From Mangrovibacterium lignilyticum (GTDB taxonomy: Bacteria > Bacteroidota > Bacteroidia > Bacteroidales > Prolixibacteraceae), in NCBI RefSeq assembly GCF_010882175.1, contig NZ_WKLH01000001.1, positions 1,634,021 to 1,698,020 on the forward strand: a stretch of 64,000 nucleotides of DNA, given 5' to 3'. Shown piece by piece: positions 53,390-62,715 of the stretch. The position numbers were made by a program, and so were the translations under genes. The notes under the pieces are model-generated. The model ran no database searches. It was not told the DNA's origin and worked only from the letters and a program-made list of their open reading frames with translations. Position 1 is the stretch's first letter. Each line of letters opens with the position of its first letter.

Positions 53390-56044
53390 TTACTTTTTAA
53401 ACAATACCGTTCCTGCGAATGGGTTTAAATTCATACTCGTAATATTAACCCCTTTATAATCCATCCAGCTTCCCGAACTAAGGTCGATGCTAATCATTTC
53501 TTGTGTCTCATTGTAAAACAACTGTGGTTCGCCTTCTATTTGCAAGAACACCGAATTCTGATCTTGATTAGTCGTTGATTTCCAAGTTATAAAATCCTTC
53601 GATCCTTTGTAATATAGCCCATTCAAATGATAACTGTCAATATAGATACTACTACTGATGTTTGGAGTCTCTGTTCCTGCAACACAAGTAAAAAGATATT
53701 GATGAGTTTTAGTTAACCACAATAAGGCTTGATCACTCTTATCATAGGTAACCACCATGTTTTTATAAAAAGTAGACGGTGACTTTTGATGATATAAAAT
53801 TAAACCTGCAACACAATTTACTACTAGATTATTATTAACAGCAATATTATCAGCAATATGTAAATAGATTCCCATCGTTGCATTATAAATAATGTTATTC
53901 TCGATTGTGACATTATTTGTTAGATCATCCATATAAATCGCTGCTGAAGCTTGATTATCAGACCTCCACCCATCAGTACTGCCTCGGATATTTACAATAA
54001 TATTGCCAGAAATGACAGACCCACTTGACCCTTTCTCGTTAGCTTTTGCTTCACCTTGATAAGTATAAATTCCACCTCCATCATCTAGAATACACATTGC
54101 ATTATTTATATAATTATTCCTGATTGTAGTATTAGTACAATAAAAAGAAATTCCTAAATAACCAACATCCTCAACTTTATTAAACTCTATAGTTGAACCA
54201 GTGCTCGCCGAATTCATTGTGACGATTCCATTACCAAAACTGCCTTCTGTATCCGCACTCCATGATGATGGTAACCCGATTTTAGTAACATCACAAAATC
54301 GGACATTACAATCTGTGGAGCTAGATACAATCCCCACTCCCCAACTTCCTGAAACTGAAACCTCCTCTATTAATGAGTTTGGCGAATCCTGCCCCCTATC
54401 TTTAATCCCATATCGACCTCCATATTTTATATCACATCTTCGAACAATTGACCCAACTCCCTTATATATATATAAACCAGCATATTTTGCACCTAAAACA
54501 TCAATATCTTCTACAGTATTATAATCATGTCTAATAACCAATGCACTCTCCCTAGTTACAACCTCGATTACGTGAGTTGAAGGTTTTTCTCCACTATCCA
54601 TCGACAAATAAACATATCCCCCACTAGCATCATAGCACCATTCATTTGCCTGTGTTATAAAGTCAACTTTATTCATTAACACAAATCCACATCTATCTGA
54701 AAGAGTGAGATTTTCATCAATTTTGATCGTTTGTCCTGAACTACTCAATACTTTTGAATTTGCAATGGAATATGTTTTATTCCTGATAAAGGCAATCGCC
54801 CCTGAATAATCGATAGTCTGGTCTAGACTATTACTTGTAAATTGCGACACATCTAAAGCTGAGCTAATGGGGAAATATCCCTCCTTCGGCAGTCTTGACA
54901 CAGAGACTAAAACGCCATCAACTATTAGTTGATTTGGTACATTTGCCACCTTTATCCGATATATATTACTTTTATAATAACTCCATCCTGATAGTACTTC
55001 TGTTCCGGTGACTATTGGTCTACGTCCAACACCATATGCTCCGTAAACCACTCTTTTAGTATTGGTACCTGACTTCGCAGTTCTAAGCGTCTCCCTAAAA
55101 ATATCTCCTGCCTTTAAAGCAACCTTTACACCCGGTATCATTATTAACCTGGATACTGCAGCTAAAGTTTTCTTCGGTGTCTCCGGAGTCAAACCGTTGT
55201 TAGCATCGTCTCCTTCAGATGAGCTGACGAAGTAGTCAGCATCAGTTCCGTAGTCAACTCCTTCAGCTGCACTCGCACTCCCCGCAGGTTGATTTATGAC
55301 TTTCAAATTGTTGCCGGCACGTTGATTCAGCACCGTCAATTCGCTCACCTCACCTGCCGTATCATTCGTTTTCGAATAGGATGCTGATAACATTGTTGTA
55401 GTCCCGTCACTCTGAATCGCGTAATTTGTTCCAATCTGGGAGACAGAAAGCGAGTCCCTCGTCTGGCCGGGAATAATTGAGAAACTATAGTCCGTTCTCG
55501 AATCTGTCGTCTGTGCTAGCCCCACACTATTCGAATCAAAATCGATCGAAGAAGCTGTAAAAGAGGAGCTCAATTCGGCCGGCAAAAGGACAACACCATC
55601 GGCAACAGCACTAACTGTTAAGGCGTCAAAACGCTGACCATTGCCAACCAAAAACTGCATAGCCGAAACATCCGTACCGAATATGATACCCGATTCGGTC
55701 GCTAGGTAAGCTTTACCGGCAACAGGGCTGGGCGTTGAATCTCCCGGTTTACAGTAACCACCAAAGACAAGCGTACTCTTGACCGCTGAAAGCGAGGATT
55801 GGATAAAGGCATTTTGATCCGCCAAATTACTAAACGACGAAGTCACGACCTTAATTTCGCGGGAAGTCGCCGTGTCGGCTTCTAAAAGCCCCAAGACTGT
55901 TCCTTCGGTGAACTCCCTCGTTAGTAAACCACGACTTGCGGCCGAAACACTTCCGGCCAACAAAAAACCTAACACAACATTAGTCAGCACAAAGGCAAAT
56001 AGTGCCCCGTTCATCCTTGTCAAAAAATTCCTAAGTCCAGACAT
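53390..56044 (-). CDS. large exported right-handed beta-helix protein
   Basis: This 884-residue protein has a signal peptide or anchor (hydrophobic at about residues 14-36, ending VSAAS). Residues 37-265 are Ser/Thr-rich and resemble no domain I know; the Asn/Gln/Thr-rich strands recall phage tail or adhesin-like beta structure. From about residue 268 (DYFVSSSEGDDANNGLTPETP, then KTLAAVSRL) a pectate-lyase-like beta-helix begins. Its PbH1-type repeats are clear between about 510 and 790 (IRRCDIKYGGRYGI, IENNIIYNATMGIYL, VNNNLVVNCVAGLIL). This fold cleaves or binds polysaccharides. No T9SS C-terminal sorting domain is obvious. It is next to the polysaccharide locus, so a role in processing that polymer is plausible. 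Confidence 0.85.
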   Translation of the reverse strand: MSGLRNFLTRMNGALFAFVLTNVVLGFLLAGSVSAASRGLLTREFTEGTVLGLLEADTATSREIKVVTSSFSNLADQNAFIQSSLSAVKSTLVFGGYCKPGDSTPSPVAGKAYLATESGIIFGTDVSAMQFLVGNGQRFDALTVSAVADGVVLLPAELSSSFTASSIDFDSNSVGLAQTTDSRTDYSFSIIPGQTRDSLSVSQIGTNYAIQSDGTTTMLSASYSKTNDTAGEVSELTVLNQRAGNNLKVINQPAGSASAAEGVDYGTDADYFVSSSEGDDANNGLTPETPKKTLAAVSRLIMIPGVKVALKAGDIFRETLRTAKSGTNTKRVVYGAYGVGRRPIVTGTEVLSGWSYYKSNIYRIKVANVPNQLIVDGVLVSVSRLPKEGYFPISSALDVSQFTSNSLDQTIDYSGAIAFIRNKTYSIANSKVLSSSGQTIKIDENLTLSDRCGFVLMNKVDFITQANEWCYDASGGYVYLSMDSGEKPSTHVIEVVTRESALVIRHDYNTVEDIDVLGAKYAGLYIYKGVGSIVRRCDIKYGGRYGIKDRGQDSPNSLIEEVSVSGSWGVGIVSSSTDCNVRFCDVTKIGLPSSWSADTEGSFGNGIVTMNSASTGSTIEFNKVEDVGYLGISFYCTNTTIRNNYINNAMCILDDGGGIYTYQGEAKANEKGSSGSVISGNIIVNIRGSTDGWRSDNQASAAIYMDDLTNNVTIENNIIYNATMGIYLHIADNIAVNNNLVVNCVAGLILYHQKSPSTFYKNMVVTYDKSDQALLWLTKTHQYLFTCVAGTETPNISSSIYIDSYHLNGLYYKGSKDFITWKSTTNQDQNSVFLQIEGEPQLFYNETQEMISIDLSSGSWMDYKGVNITSMNLNPFAGTVLFKK

Positions 56045-56641
56045 AGCTCTTCTTTTTTTAATTTATTATCCATCACTTCAACCGAAGGACTCAACTCAAT
56101 GAATCTCCGACTCCCCCAATCACGAACGAAGAAATACAGCCTTAACTCAAACACTGCCTAAAAAAAATAAAAAATCTGATTTTGCAAATCTCAACCGTAT
56201 ACAAAACTATGAATAAATCTCTTTTATTGCCAACACTGGATTTAATTTCTGAAAATTAATTTCATGTAATTACTTATTTTAAAATTTGTTACCGAGTCAA
56301 ATGACATATTGTTCAAAATCCGACTTCACTCTGCCAAAATCAATGATAAATTATAACTCTAAATAAAATCCCTTTAATCGCTTCAACGAACTCTGTTAAG
56401 CCAAATAAATTGACAGTAAATGATTTGAACTGTTTAAAGTTGCTTTGAACAGATCATAAAACATCCCGATTTATTTAATACTTTTCTCGCTTAAACAATT
56501 ATGGGATATTTAACGATTATTTCGCCTAGAAACTTCTAGTTCTTCATTACAAAATAATATTCTTCATATAACAAATACTCATATAAAAGATCGTTATGGT
56601 AAAGCCTAAATCGTTATTTTTAAACTCTAAAACTGGATGGA
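56045..56641. other. 597-base divergent intergenic region
   Basis: AT-rich sequence between the minus-strand beta-helix gene and the plus-strand HAD gene. It must hold promoters for both, but I see no clear TTTG/TAnnTTTG pair, gene or strong hairpin. Confidence 0.4.
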
Positions 56642-57031
56642 ATGATTATAGCGGTTGACTTTGACGGCACGATCGTCACACATGAATACCCAAAGATCGG
56701 GAAAGATATCCCATTTGCGATTGACAGCTTGCTGATGCTGCAGGAAGAGGGAATCCGTATTATCCTGTGGACCGTGAGACACGGTAAGCTGTTGGATGAA
56801 GCGGTGGACTATTGCCGGAAACGCGGTTTGGAATTTTACGCAGTGAACAAGAACTACCCGGAAGAAGATGTCAATGAGGATGCCGGCCGGAAGATTGTTG
56901 CCGACTGCTATATTGACGACCGAAACCTGGGAGGACTGCCCTCGTGGGGGGAGATCTACCAAAGCCTGTCGACCGAAAACAAGCCCAAACCGAAAAGCCT
57001 GAAATCCATGTTTAGCTGGAGAAGAGACTAG
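56642..57031 (+). CDS. BT0820-like HAD-superfamily phosphatase
   Basis: This 129-residue compact HAD hydrolase has motif I as DFDGTIV (D6 nucleophile, D8 acid), motif II as LWTVRHGK, and motif III/IV as NEDAGRKIVADCYIDDRNLGG. It has no cap domain, like the structurally solved Bacteroides protein BT0820. It is likely a cytoplasmic small-molecule phosphatase of unknown substrate. It is a single gene with a terminator about 70 bases after the stop. The Lys-rich C-terminal tail (KPKPKSLKS) is probably disordered. Confidence 0.88.
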   Translation: MIIAVDFDGTIVTHEYPKIGKDIPFAIDSLLMLQEEGIRIILWTVRHGKLLDEAVDYCRKRGLEFYAVNKNYPEEDVNEDAGRKIVADCYIDDRNLGGLPSWGEIYQSLSTENKPKPKSLKSMFSWRRD

Positions 57032-57097
57032 CTTCGCCGGAATCGGCCTACTTGTTCTGCCTGAAATCGGAATTGTTGATTCTATTTCATATATGCA

Positions 57098-57146
57098 CCC
57101 CTTTGCCCGTCATCGACCACTCGATGGATGAGCAGAGGGGTTTTTT
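57098..57146 (+). terminator. intrinsic terminator after the HAD gene
   Basis: CCCCT (57098-57102) pairs with AGGGG (57136-57140) around an inner TCATC/GATGA stem, and six T residues follow. Confidence 0.8.
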
Positions 57147-57182
57147 GTTGGTTACAAGAGTGAGCTTGTTTATCTTCGTTAG

Positions 57183-57713
57183 ATGACTGCAAAGCGATTG
57201 GATTATTCTTTTTTTAAAAGTGACAGCCCGTCGGTTGCCTGCGAATTATTGGGGAAAGTGCTGGTTCGTCGCTTTCCCGACGGATCGGAGAAGCGCTACC
57301 GGATTACTGAAGCGGAGGCGTATTGGGGCACCGACGATCTGGCTTGCCATGCCAGCAAAGGACGAACCGAACGGACGGAAGTGATCTTTGGGCCGGGTGG
57401 CACTGTCTATGTGTACCTGATCTATGGCCAATACTGGTTGTTGAATTTTGTAACCGGTGAGCCAGGCGATGCTTCAGCTGTTTTAATCCGTGGGATTGAA
57501 GGTTTCAGCGGTCCCGGGCGTGTCGGTCGGGAACTCCAACTAGACCGTTCGTTTTACGGTGAAAAGCTGAACGTGTCGGAGCGCCTTTGGGTGGAGGATG
57601 CCCCTGCGGTGACCCATTATACCGCTGGTCCGCGGATTGGTATTCATTATGCCGGAGAACCCTGGATGAGCAAAGCCTGGCGGTTTTGTTGGGAGTCGGG
57701 TGATGACCGGTGA
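57183..57713 (+). CDS. DNA-3-methyladenine glycosylase (AAG/MPG family)
   Basis: This 176-residue base-excision repair enzyme removes alkylated purines such as 3-methyladenine. Family motifs are VACELLGKVLVRR, RITEAEAYWGTDDLACHA (catalytic Glu region), RTEVIFGPGGTVYVYLIYGQYWLLNFVTG, DASAVLIRGIEG, and GPGRVGRELQLD. It is a little shorter than the usual 190-200 residues, mostly at the C-terminus, but the active site is complete. It starts 36 bases beyond the HAD terminator and is followed by a long non-coding GC-rich region. Confidence 0.93.
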   Translation: MTAKRLDYSFFKSDSPSVACELLGKVLVRRFPDGSEKRYRITEAEAYWGTDDLACHASKGRTERTEVIFGPGGTVYVYLIYGQYWLLNFVTGEPGDASAVLIRGIEGFSGPGRVGRELQLDRSFYGEKLNVSERLWVEDAPAVTHYTAGPRIGIHYAGEPWMSKAWRFCWESGDDR

Positions 57714-58543
57714 AAGAGGGGTTGAAGGGGTTGCGGGTTACGGGTTGCGGGTTTCACGACTTTATCGCGTTGAGCAGCCTGGGAGGGAATAAGGGGGCTT
57801 CTGATCCCCGGGTTCCGCTGCGCTCCACCCGGGGCTACAAAGCTGTCACCCCTCCGGGGTTATAGGGTCCGGTGTTTTCTATGGGCTTAGCGGTTTGAAC
57901 CGCTTAGCCCGTTGATGCAGCAGATGTATTGGTATCATCGTGCGTTCGTGTCCTTGTGTCCGTGTCTTCTCCGCTTCGAGCGGCTTGGGAGAAAATAAGG
58001 GGGCTCCGTTATCCCGGGGTGTCGTTCACCGGCCAGCCGGTTCTCTTTGCCCCGGGCTGGTGCTCTCAGCCCTTCAGGCTGTTTCGTGTCGTCGTCTGGT
58101 CGTAACCTCGTGCCCTCGCGAGTCCAATCCTTCAATCCAATAGCTGGGGACTGTGACTGCGACTGCCCCGATAGCTATCGGGGACTGACCACTGACGACT
58201 GCTCTTCCCCTAATCCCCGGCTGTTTAAGAATAATTAACGAATTCTAAGACCTGTAAACCTGTATTTCCGTCAAGCTTTATTACATTTGCTTTTCCCGTC
58301 AGAAGGATGTTCTCAGAAATCAGAAACTGATTCGTTAAACTTCGTGATCATCTGCTTGTTTTGTTTTCAACAGACATTCTGTCAAGGGCTATTAAGTAAA
58401 CGTTTGAAAACCGACTTTAGAATTAAATTTTTAAACACGTGAAGCGAGCCAATCAGATTTAATCATTCAACATTCCACACAGGCGGGTTGTTTAAATTAT
58501 CCGGTAAGTTCCGTGTACCCATTGATCGTAAATTTATAAACGC
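57714..58543. repeat. GC-rich intergenic region with REP-like palindromes
   Basis: These 830 bases hold several strong dyads and no convincing gene: CCCCGGGT/ACCCGGGG (57806-57813 and 57827-57834), a 13-bp arm pair at 57883-57910 (one mismatch), and the perfect palindrome CCCCGATAGCTATCGGGG at 58166-58183. Two stretches are related to each other (GGGAG-N3-AATAAGGGGGCT at about 57781 and 57989), suggesting a duplicated repeat unit. The style resembles bacterial REP/BIME elements. A TACATTTG box at 58282-58289 could be the start of the downstream protease transcript. Confidence 0.6.
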
Positions 58544-60229
58544 ATGAAAACATTCAATAAAAAGAAAATTGGGATCCTGCTTGGGCTTGTTTTAGCTCTG
58601 GCTGTCGTGTTCACGGCATTCACCCGGGATGAGAAATTATTCCAGATCGACAAGAACCTCGATATTTACTATACGCTTGTCCGCGAGCTGAACCTGTTTT
58701 ATGTCGATGAAATTAATCCCAATGATTTGGTTAAAACCAGTATTGATGATATGCTGGAATCGCTCGATCCTTATACCACTTATATACCGGAGTCGAAAAT
58801 GGAGGATTTCCGTTTTATGACCACCGGGGAATATGCCGGAATTGGAGCGATGATTGGCAAACAAAAAGACCACGTGATTATTTCGGAGCCTTATGAAGGT
58901 TTCCCGGCGCAAAAGGCGGGGCTGAAGGCAGGAGATATTTTACTGGAAGTTGCCGGAAAGTCAACCGAAAATATGACAACAGAGGATGTGAGTAACCTGC
59001 TGAAAGGACCAGCCAAACAGGTTGTCAAGGTAAAGATTGAACGCCCGGGAGAGAAAAAGCCACTTGATGTGGAGATTATCCGGGAGCAGATTCAGATTGA
59101 TGCGGTGCCGTATTACGGGATGCTGGACGAAAAAACCGGCTACATCCGTTTATCGAACTTCACGGCCAATTGTGGCGATGAAGTCAAACGACTTGTCAAA
59201 GAGCTGAAAGAAAAGCACCACGCCGAATCGCTGATCTTAGACTTGCGTTCGAACCCGGGAGGTTTGTTGAATGAAGCGGTTAAGATTGTCAATATTTTCG
59301 TCCCTAAAGGTGTTGAAGTTGTGAGCACCAGGGGAAAAGTGAAACAATGGGATAAAACGTATAACGCGACAGAGACTCCGATAGATACCATCATGCCGTT
59401 GGCTGTTTTGGTTAACCGGGGATCGGCTTCCGCTTCCGAAATTGTTTCAGGTGCCCTTCAGGATCTGGATCGTGCAGTTATTATCGGTACACGGACTTTT
59501 GGAAAGGGCTTGGTACAAACCACCCGCGACTTGAGTTACAATACCAAACTAAAGGTAACAACTGCTAAATATTATATCCCCAGCGGCCGTTGCATCCAGG
59601 CATTGGATTACTCGCACCGCAATGAAGATGGCAGCGTAGGTGTGGTTCCGGATTCGTTAATCTCGGAGTTCACAACCAGCAAAGGACGGAAGGTTTATGA
59701 TGGTGGCGGGATTACGCCCGACGTCAAACTGGATTTGGATCAGATCAGCAGTCTGACGATCAACCTGGTTCAGGATTATATGATCTTCGATTTTGCAACG
59801 CAATACGCTTACCAGCATGAATCGATTCCCCAGCCGGAAGATTTTAAGGTAACGCCAGAGATCTACAATGAATTTAAAAGCTTCCTGAAAGAACGGGAGT
59901 TCAGCTACGAATCTCAAACAGAAACAGCGCTCGACGAGCTGGAAGAAACAGCCAAGAAGGAAAAATACTACGAGTTAGCTAAAAGCCAGTTTGAGGAACT
60001 GAGAGCCAAAGTCGGTCACGAACTGGACAAGGACCTGGAGCAATTCCAGACTGAAATAAAAGAGATGATGACTGATGAGATTGTTTCCCGTTACTATTAT
60101 CAGAAAGGAGCCATCAGGGCGTCTATTCAAACAGATCGGGGCATTGACAAGGCAGAGGAGGTACTGAATTCTCCGGACATGTTCTCGGCAGTGTTTGAGC
60201 CCGGCGTTGTTATCTCGAAAACGAATTAA
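58544..60229 (+). CDS. carboxyl-terminal processing protease (S41A, CtpA-like)
   Basis: This 561-residue exported serine protease cuts proteins near the C-terminus in the periplasm. The signal or anchor segment spans about residues 9-27. A short N-terminal helical domain is followed by a PDZ domain (about 95-175, GAMIGKQKDHVIISEPYEG then GLKAGDILLEV). The S41 domain has LDLRSNPGG, nucleophile S296 in GSASASEI, and general base K321 in TFGKG, the Ser-Lys spacing of 25 matching E. coli Prc. A long helical C-terminal region follows (about 430-560, many Glu/Lys). It is a single gene with a shared terminator downstream. Confidence 0.94.
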   Translation: MKTFNKKKIGILLGLVLALAVVFTAFTRDEKLFQIDKNLDIYYTLVRELNLFYVDEINPNDLVKTSIDDMLESLDPYTTYIPESKMEDFRFMTTGEYAGIGAMIGKQKDHVIISEPYEGFPAQKAGLKAGDILLEVAGKSTENMTTEDVSNLLKGPAKQVVKVKIERPGEKKPLDVEIIREQIQIDAVPYYGMLDEKTGYIRLSNFTANCGDEVKRLVKELKEKHHAESLILDLRSNPGGLLNEAVKIVNIFVPKGVEVVSTRGKVKQWDKTYNATETPIDTIMPLAVLVNRGSASASEIVSGALQDLDRAVIIGTRTFGKGLVQTTRDLSYNTKLKVTTAKYYIPSGRCIQALDYSHRNEDGSVGVVPDSLISEFTTSKGRKVYDGGGITPDVKLDLDQISSLTINLVQDYMIFDFATQYAYQHESIPQPEDFKVTPEIYNEFKSFLKEREFSYESQTETALDELEETAKKEKYYELAKSQFEELRAKVGHELDKDLEQFQTEIKEMMTDEIVSRYYYQKGAIRASIQTDRGIDKAEEVLNSPDMFSAVFEPGVVISKTN

Positions 60230-60276
60230 TCGGCATTTGGAATTCTAATTGACAAATATAAATCGTTATAACACAA

Positions 60277-60302
60277 AAAACCCGGCTCGAGAGCCGGGTT
60301 TT
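60277..60302. terminator. bidirectional intrinsic terminator
   Basis: AAAACCCGGCTC (60277-60288) pairs with GAGCCGGGTTTT (60291-60302), with A and T runs on both sides. It lies between the convergent protease gene and the receiver-domain gene and can serve both. Confidence 0.88.
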
Positions 60303-60333
60303 TCTATATCATTGGAACACGAAAAATAACGAT

Positions 60334-60849
60334 TTAAACACCACCCATTTTCAATCCAAAGTATTGTGGATACATCAGCGCAATGGCGATTAAGACAATA
60401 ATAAACAAGGCCAGAAATACGAAAAATAAGATGACCCCCATTTTATATCTCTTTTTCGACACTTCGAGCTGGTTATACGACTGAATTTTATGAATTTTAT
60501 TCACCAACTTCTTTAAAGCCATTTGGTCCTTTACAATGTAATCGTAAGCTCCGTATTTCATCGAGTTGATGGCTACGTCAATGTTATCCTGCCCGGAGAG
60601 GAAGATAAATTCGACATTGGGTGCAATCTTTTTGGATCTCTTTAACACTTCAATACCATTCATCCCTTCCAGCAGATAATCCTGAATGACCACAGCAGGT
60701 TGCTTTTCCATCGCTTTGATCGCTTCCTCTCCTGTGGAATAGGATTCTACATTTGTCAGCTTATTTGTTTTCAGAAAACTAACAATCAGACGATTATAGA
60801 CATGATTGTCCTCAACTACAAAAATCAGGGGGTTCTTATTTGTAACCAT
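60334..60849 (-). CDS. response-regulator receiver domain with C-terminal membrane anchor
   Basis: This 171-residue protein has a complete receiver domain over residues 7-122. It has acidic E13/D14, phospho-acceptor D57 in VIQDYLLEGMNG, the switch S85 in FLSGQ, and K107 in YIVKDQ, so it should accept phosphate from a histidine kinase. There is no output domain. Instead, after a short basic linker (SKKRYKM), a single hydrophobic helix (about 138-160) and a short PQYFGLKMGGV tail follow. A receiver tethered to the inner membrane by its own C-terminus is uncommon. No kinase is encoded nearby. Confidence 0.9.
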   Translation of the reverse strand: MVTNKNPLIFVVEDNHVYNRLIVSFLKTNKLTNVESYSTGEEAIKAMEKQPAVVIQDYLLEGMNGIEVLKRSKKIAPNVEFIFLSGQDNIDVAINSMKYGAYDYIVKDQMALKKLVNKIHKIQSYNQLEVSKKRYKMGVILFFVFLALFIIVLIAIALMYPQYFGLKMGGV

Positions 60850-61055
60850 AAGTCCGAGAATAAAGGTTAAAATCCAGTTATAAATTAGAGTCTCTTAATG
60901 TACACTTGAGTAAAAATAAGTAAAAAATAAAACAAAATTATTTTTTGCTCCACTATTTATCCAAATACACTTCACATAAGGTAACGAACAAAATCGCAAT
61001 AAATTTTATCCTTCCTCATAAATCTGCTAAATTGCTTCGATAAAAACAAACAAAT

Positions 61056-61817
61056 ATGCTGTTAGCAATCGACATTGGGAACACAAATATTGTTTTTGGC
61101 ATTTACGATGCCGGAGAATGGATCAAGATTTGGCGTATCCAAACCGACCCGCTCAAAACGGCTGATGAATATGAAGTGATCTTCCGAACCTTGTTTACCA
61201 GCGGTAAGGTTTGCAAAAATCAGATCACCAAGGTTGTATTAAGCAGTGTCGTTCCTTCGCTGAACCGGGAGTTTGACGATATGCTGTTCAACCTGATTAA
61301 TCAACGACCGCATCTGGTATGTCCCGAGATTTTCGATCGCCTGCCAATAACCGTTCTCAACCCGTATGAAATTGGGAGTGATTTGGTTGCCAATTCGCTG
61401 GCGGCCTATACGCGTTATAAGCGCACCTGTATGGTCATCGATTTTGGTACAGCCCTAACCTTTACGACTATTTCCGGCGATGGAGCTATTCTGGGTGTTG
61501 CCATTGCCCCCGGCTTGCGTACCGCCATTCATGCGCTTTCGGGCAACACAGCCCAGTTACCGGATGTGCAACCGGTTCTTCCTCCATCGGTACTTGGAAC
61601 GAACACGGTTCATGCCATACAAGCGGGTGTTGTGATGGGCTACACGGGACTGGTTGACCGGATTATTTCGAAAACGGAGGAGGAATTACAGCAAGCGCTC
61701 GTTGTAGTAGCGACCGGTGGGTTAACGAATTTATTCGCCCATGAATTGACCCGCATTCAATCGATCGAAGCCAACCTGACACTGGAAGGACTGCAGTTGA
61801 TTGGCGAGCTTCTATAA
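61056..61817 (+). CDS. coaX: type III pantothenate kinase
   Basis: CoaX phosphorylates pantothenate in the first step of coenzyme A synthesis and, unlike type I/II kinases, is not inhibited by CoA. The 253-residue ASKHA-fold protein begins with DIGNTNIVFGIYD (ATP-binding, D6). It then has VVLSSVVPSLN, NPYEIGSDLVANSLAAY (pantothenate and catalytic Asp region), IDFGTALTFTTI, GVAIAPGLRTA, and VVATGGLTNLFA. It is a cytoplasmic dimer. The next gene starts about 150 bases downstream and is probably transcribed with it, though functionally unrelated. Confidence 0.95.
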   Translation: MLLAIDIGNTNIVFGIYDAGEWIKIWRIQTDPLKTADEYEVIFRTLFTSGKVCKNQITKVVLSSVVPSLNREFDDMLFNLINQRPHLVCPEIFDRLPITVLNPYEIGSDLVANSLAAYTRYKRTCMVIDFGTALTFTTISGDGAILGVAIAPGLRTAIHALSGNTAQLPDVQPVLPPSVLGTNTVHAIQAGVVMGYTGLVDRIISKTEEELQQALVVVATGGLTNLFAHELTRIQSIEANLTLEGLQLIGELL

Positions 61818-61963
61818 GCCAATTTCGGTCTCATTTCCACGACAAAAACACTTCACCGATAAATTTCGTTTGTTCAGCGATTTGGAACTGAAAAGTCAAA
61901 ATTGTTTCCGGAATTTTGTAACGTCTGAGACATTTAAACGTCACTTACTTAAATTCCGGTTGT

Positions 61964-62680
61964 ATGAAACGCACTGTTCAACTCACAAGCTTCGTCCTTT
62001 TCCTTCTTCTTTTTCAAGCCTGTTTCCTTTTAGGGCCATCGGTCAAAGGCGACGGACATGTTACCCGACAAACCCGGCAACTGTCAGGCTTCGCCGAATT
62101 GGATGTCTCCAATGGATTGAAGGTCGTTTTGATCCCCGATTCGAATGAATATGTTGTTGTTGAAGCAGACGAAAACTTACATCATCATATCGAAACTGAA
62201 GTTCGCGGTGAAACCCTTAAGGTATATAGTGAAAGCCGCATTATTTGGGCGAAAGAGAAAACGGTTCTGGTACACTTCCGGAAACTGACTGCGATCAATT
62301 CATCTTCCGGTTCAAAAATTAGCAGCGAATCGCCTGTTCACACCAAACAAATGAAACTGAGGGCCTCTTCCGGAAGCCAGCAACACCTGCAAGTTGATAC
62401 CAATCAGCTGGATGGAAAGTGTTCGTCGGGCGCCCACATCTACCTTTCCGGAGCGTCTGACGAAGCAACGATCAAAGCCTCTTCCGGCGCCCATTTTAAA
62501 GCCAACGAATTTTCGACCAACAGTTGCGACGCCGATGTTTCGAGCGGTGCGCATATTTGGGTTGATGTCCGTCATAAATTGCACGCTGAAGCATCAAGCG
62601 GTGGTCATGTTTACTATTCGGGAGAGCCGTCCGAAACAACAATCAACAGTTCTTCGGGAGGTTCAGTTTCCAGGAACTAA
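61964..62680 (+). CDS. GIN-domain (DUF2807) lipoprotein
   Basis: This 238-residue lipoprotein has a signal sequence and lipobox C20 (FQAC). The GIN/DUF2807 domain starts at about residue 38 (QLSGFAELDVSNGLKVVLIPD) and consists of a repeated beta-solenoid-like pattern with recurring SSGAH / ASSGSQ units. Such proteins are common in Bacteroidota and have no settled function. It is followed 36 bases later by a second GIN protein of nearly the same size, and the two share the spaced SSG repeats, so they are tandem paralogues. The envelope location is predicted from the lipobox. Confidence 0.88.
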   Translation: MKRTVQLTSFVLFLLLFQACFLLGPSVKGDGHVTRQTRQLSGFAELDVSNGLKVVLIPDSNEYVVVEADENLHHHIETEVRGETLKVYSESRIIWAKEKTVLVHFRKLTAINSSSGSKISSESPVHTKQMKLRASSGSQQHLQVDTNQLDGKCSSGAHIYLSGASDEATIKASSGAHFKANEFSTNSCDADVSSGAHIWVDVRHKLHAEASSGGHVYYSGEPSETTINSSSGGSVSRN

Positions 62681-62715
62681 AATCAGTTAAAAGCATAAAC
62701 ATTAAATACCAATCC

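Noticed and set aside
57940-58238. Short frames on both strands in the GC-rich spacer
   Set aside because: They run through palindromes, are Arg/Pro/Ser-rich in both directions and show no domain, as expected from high-GC non-coding repeats.
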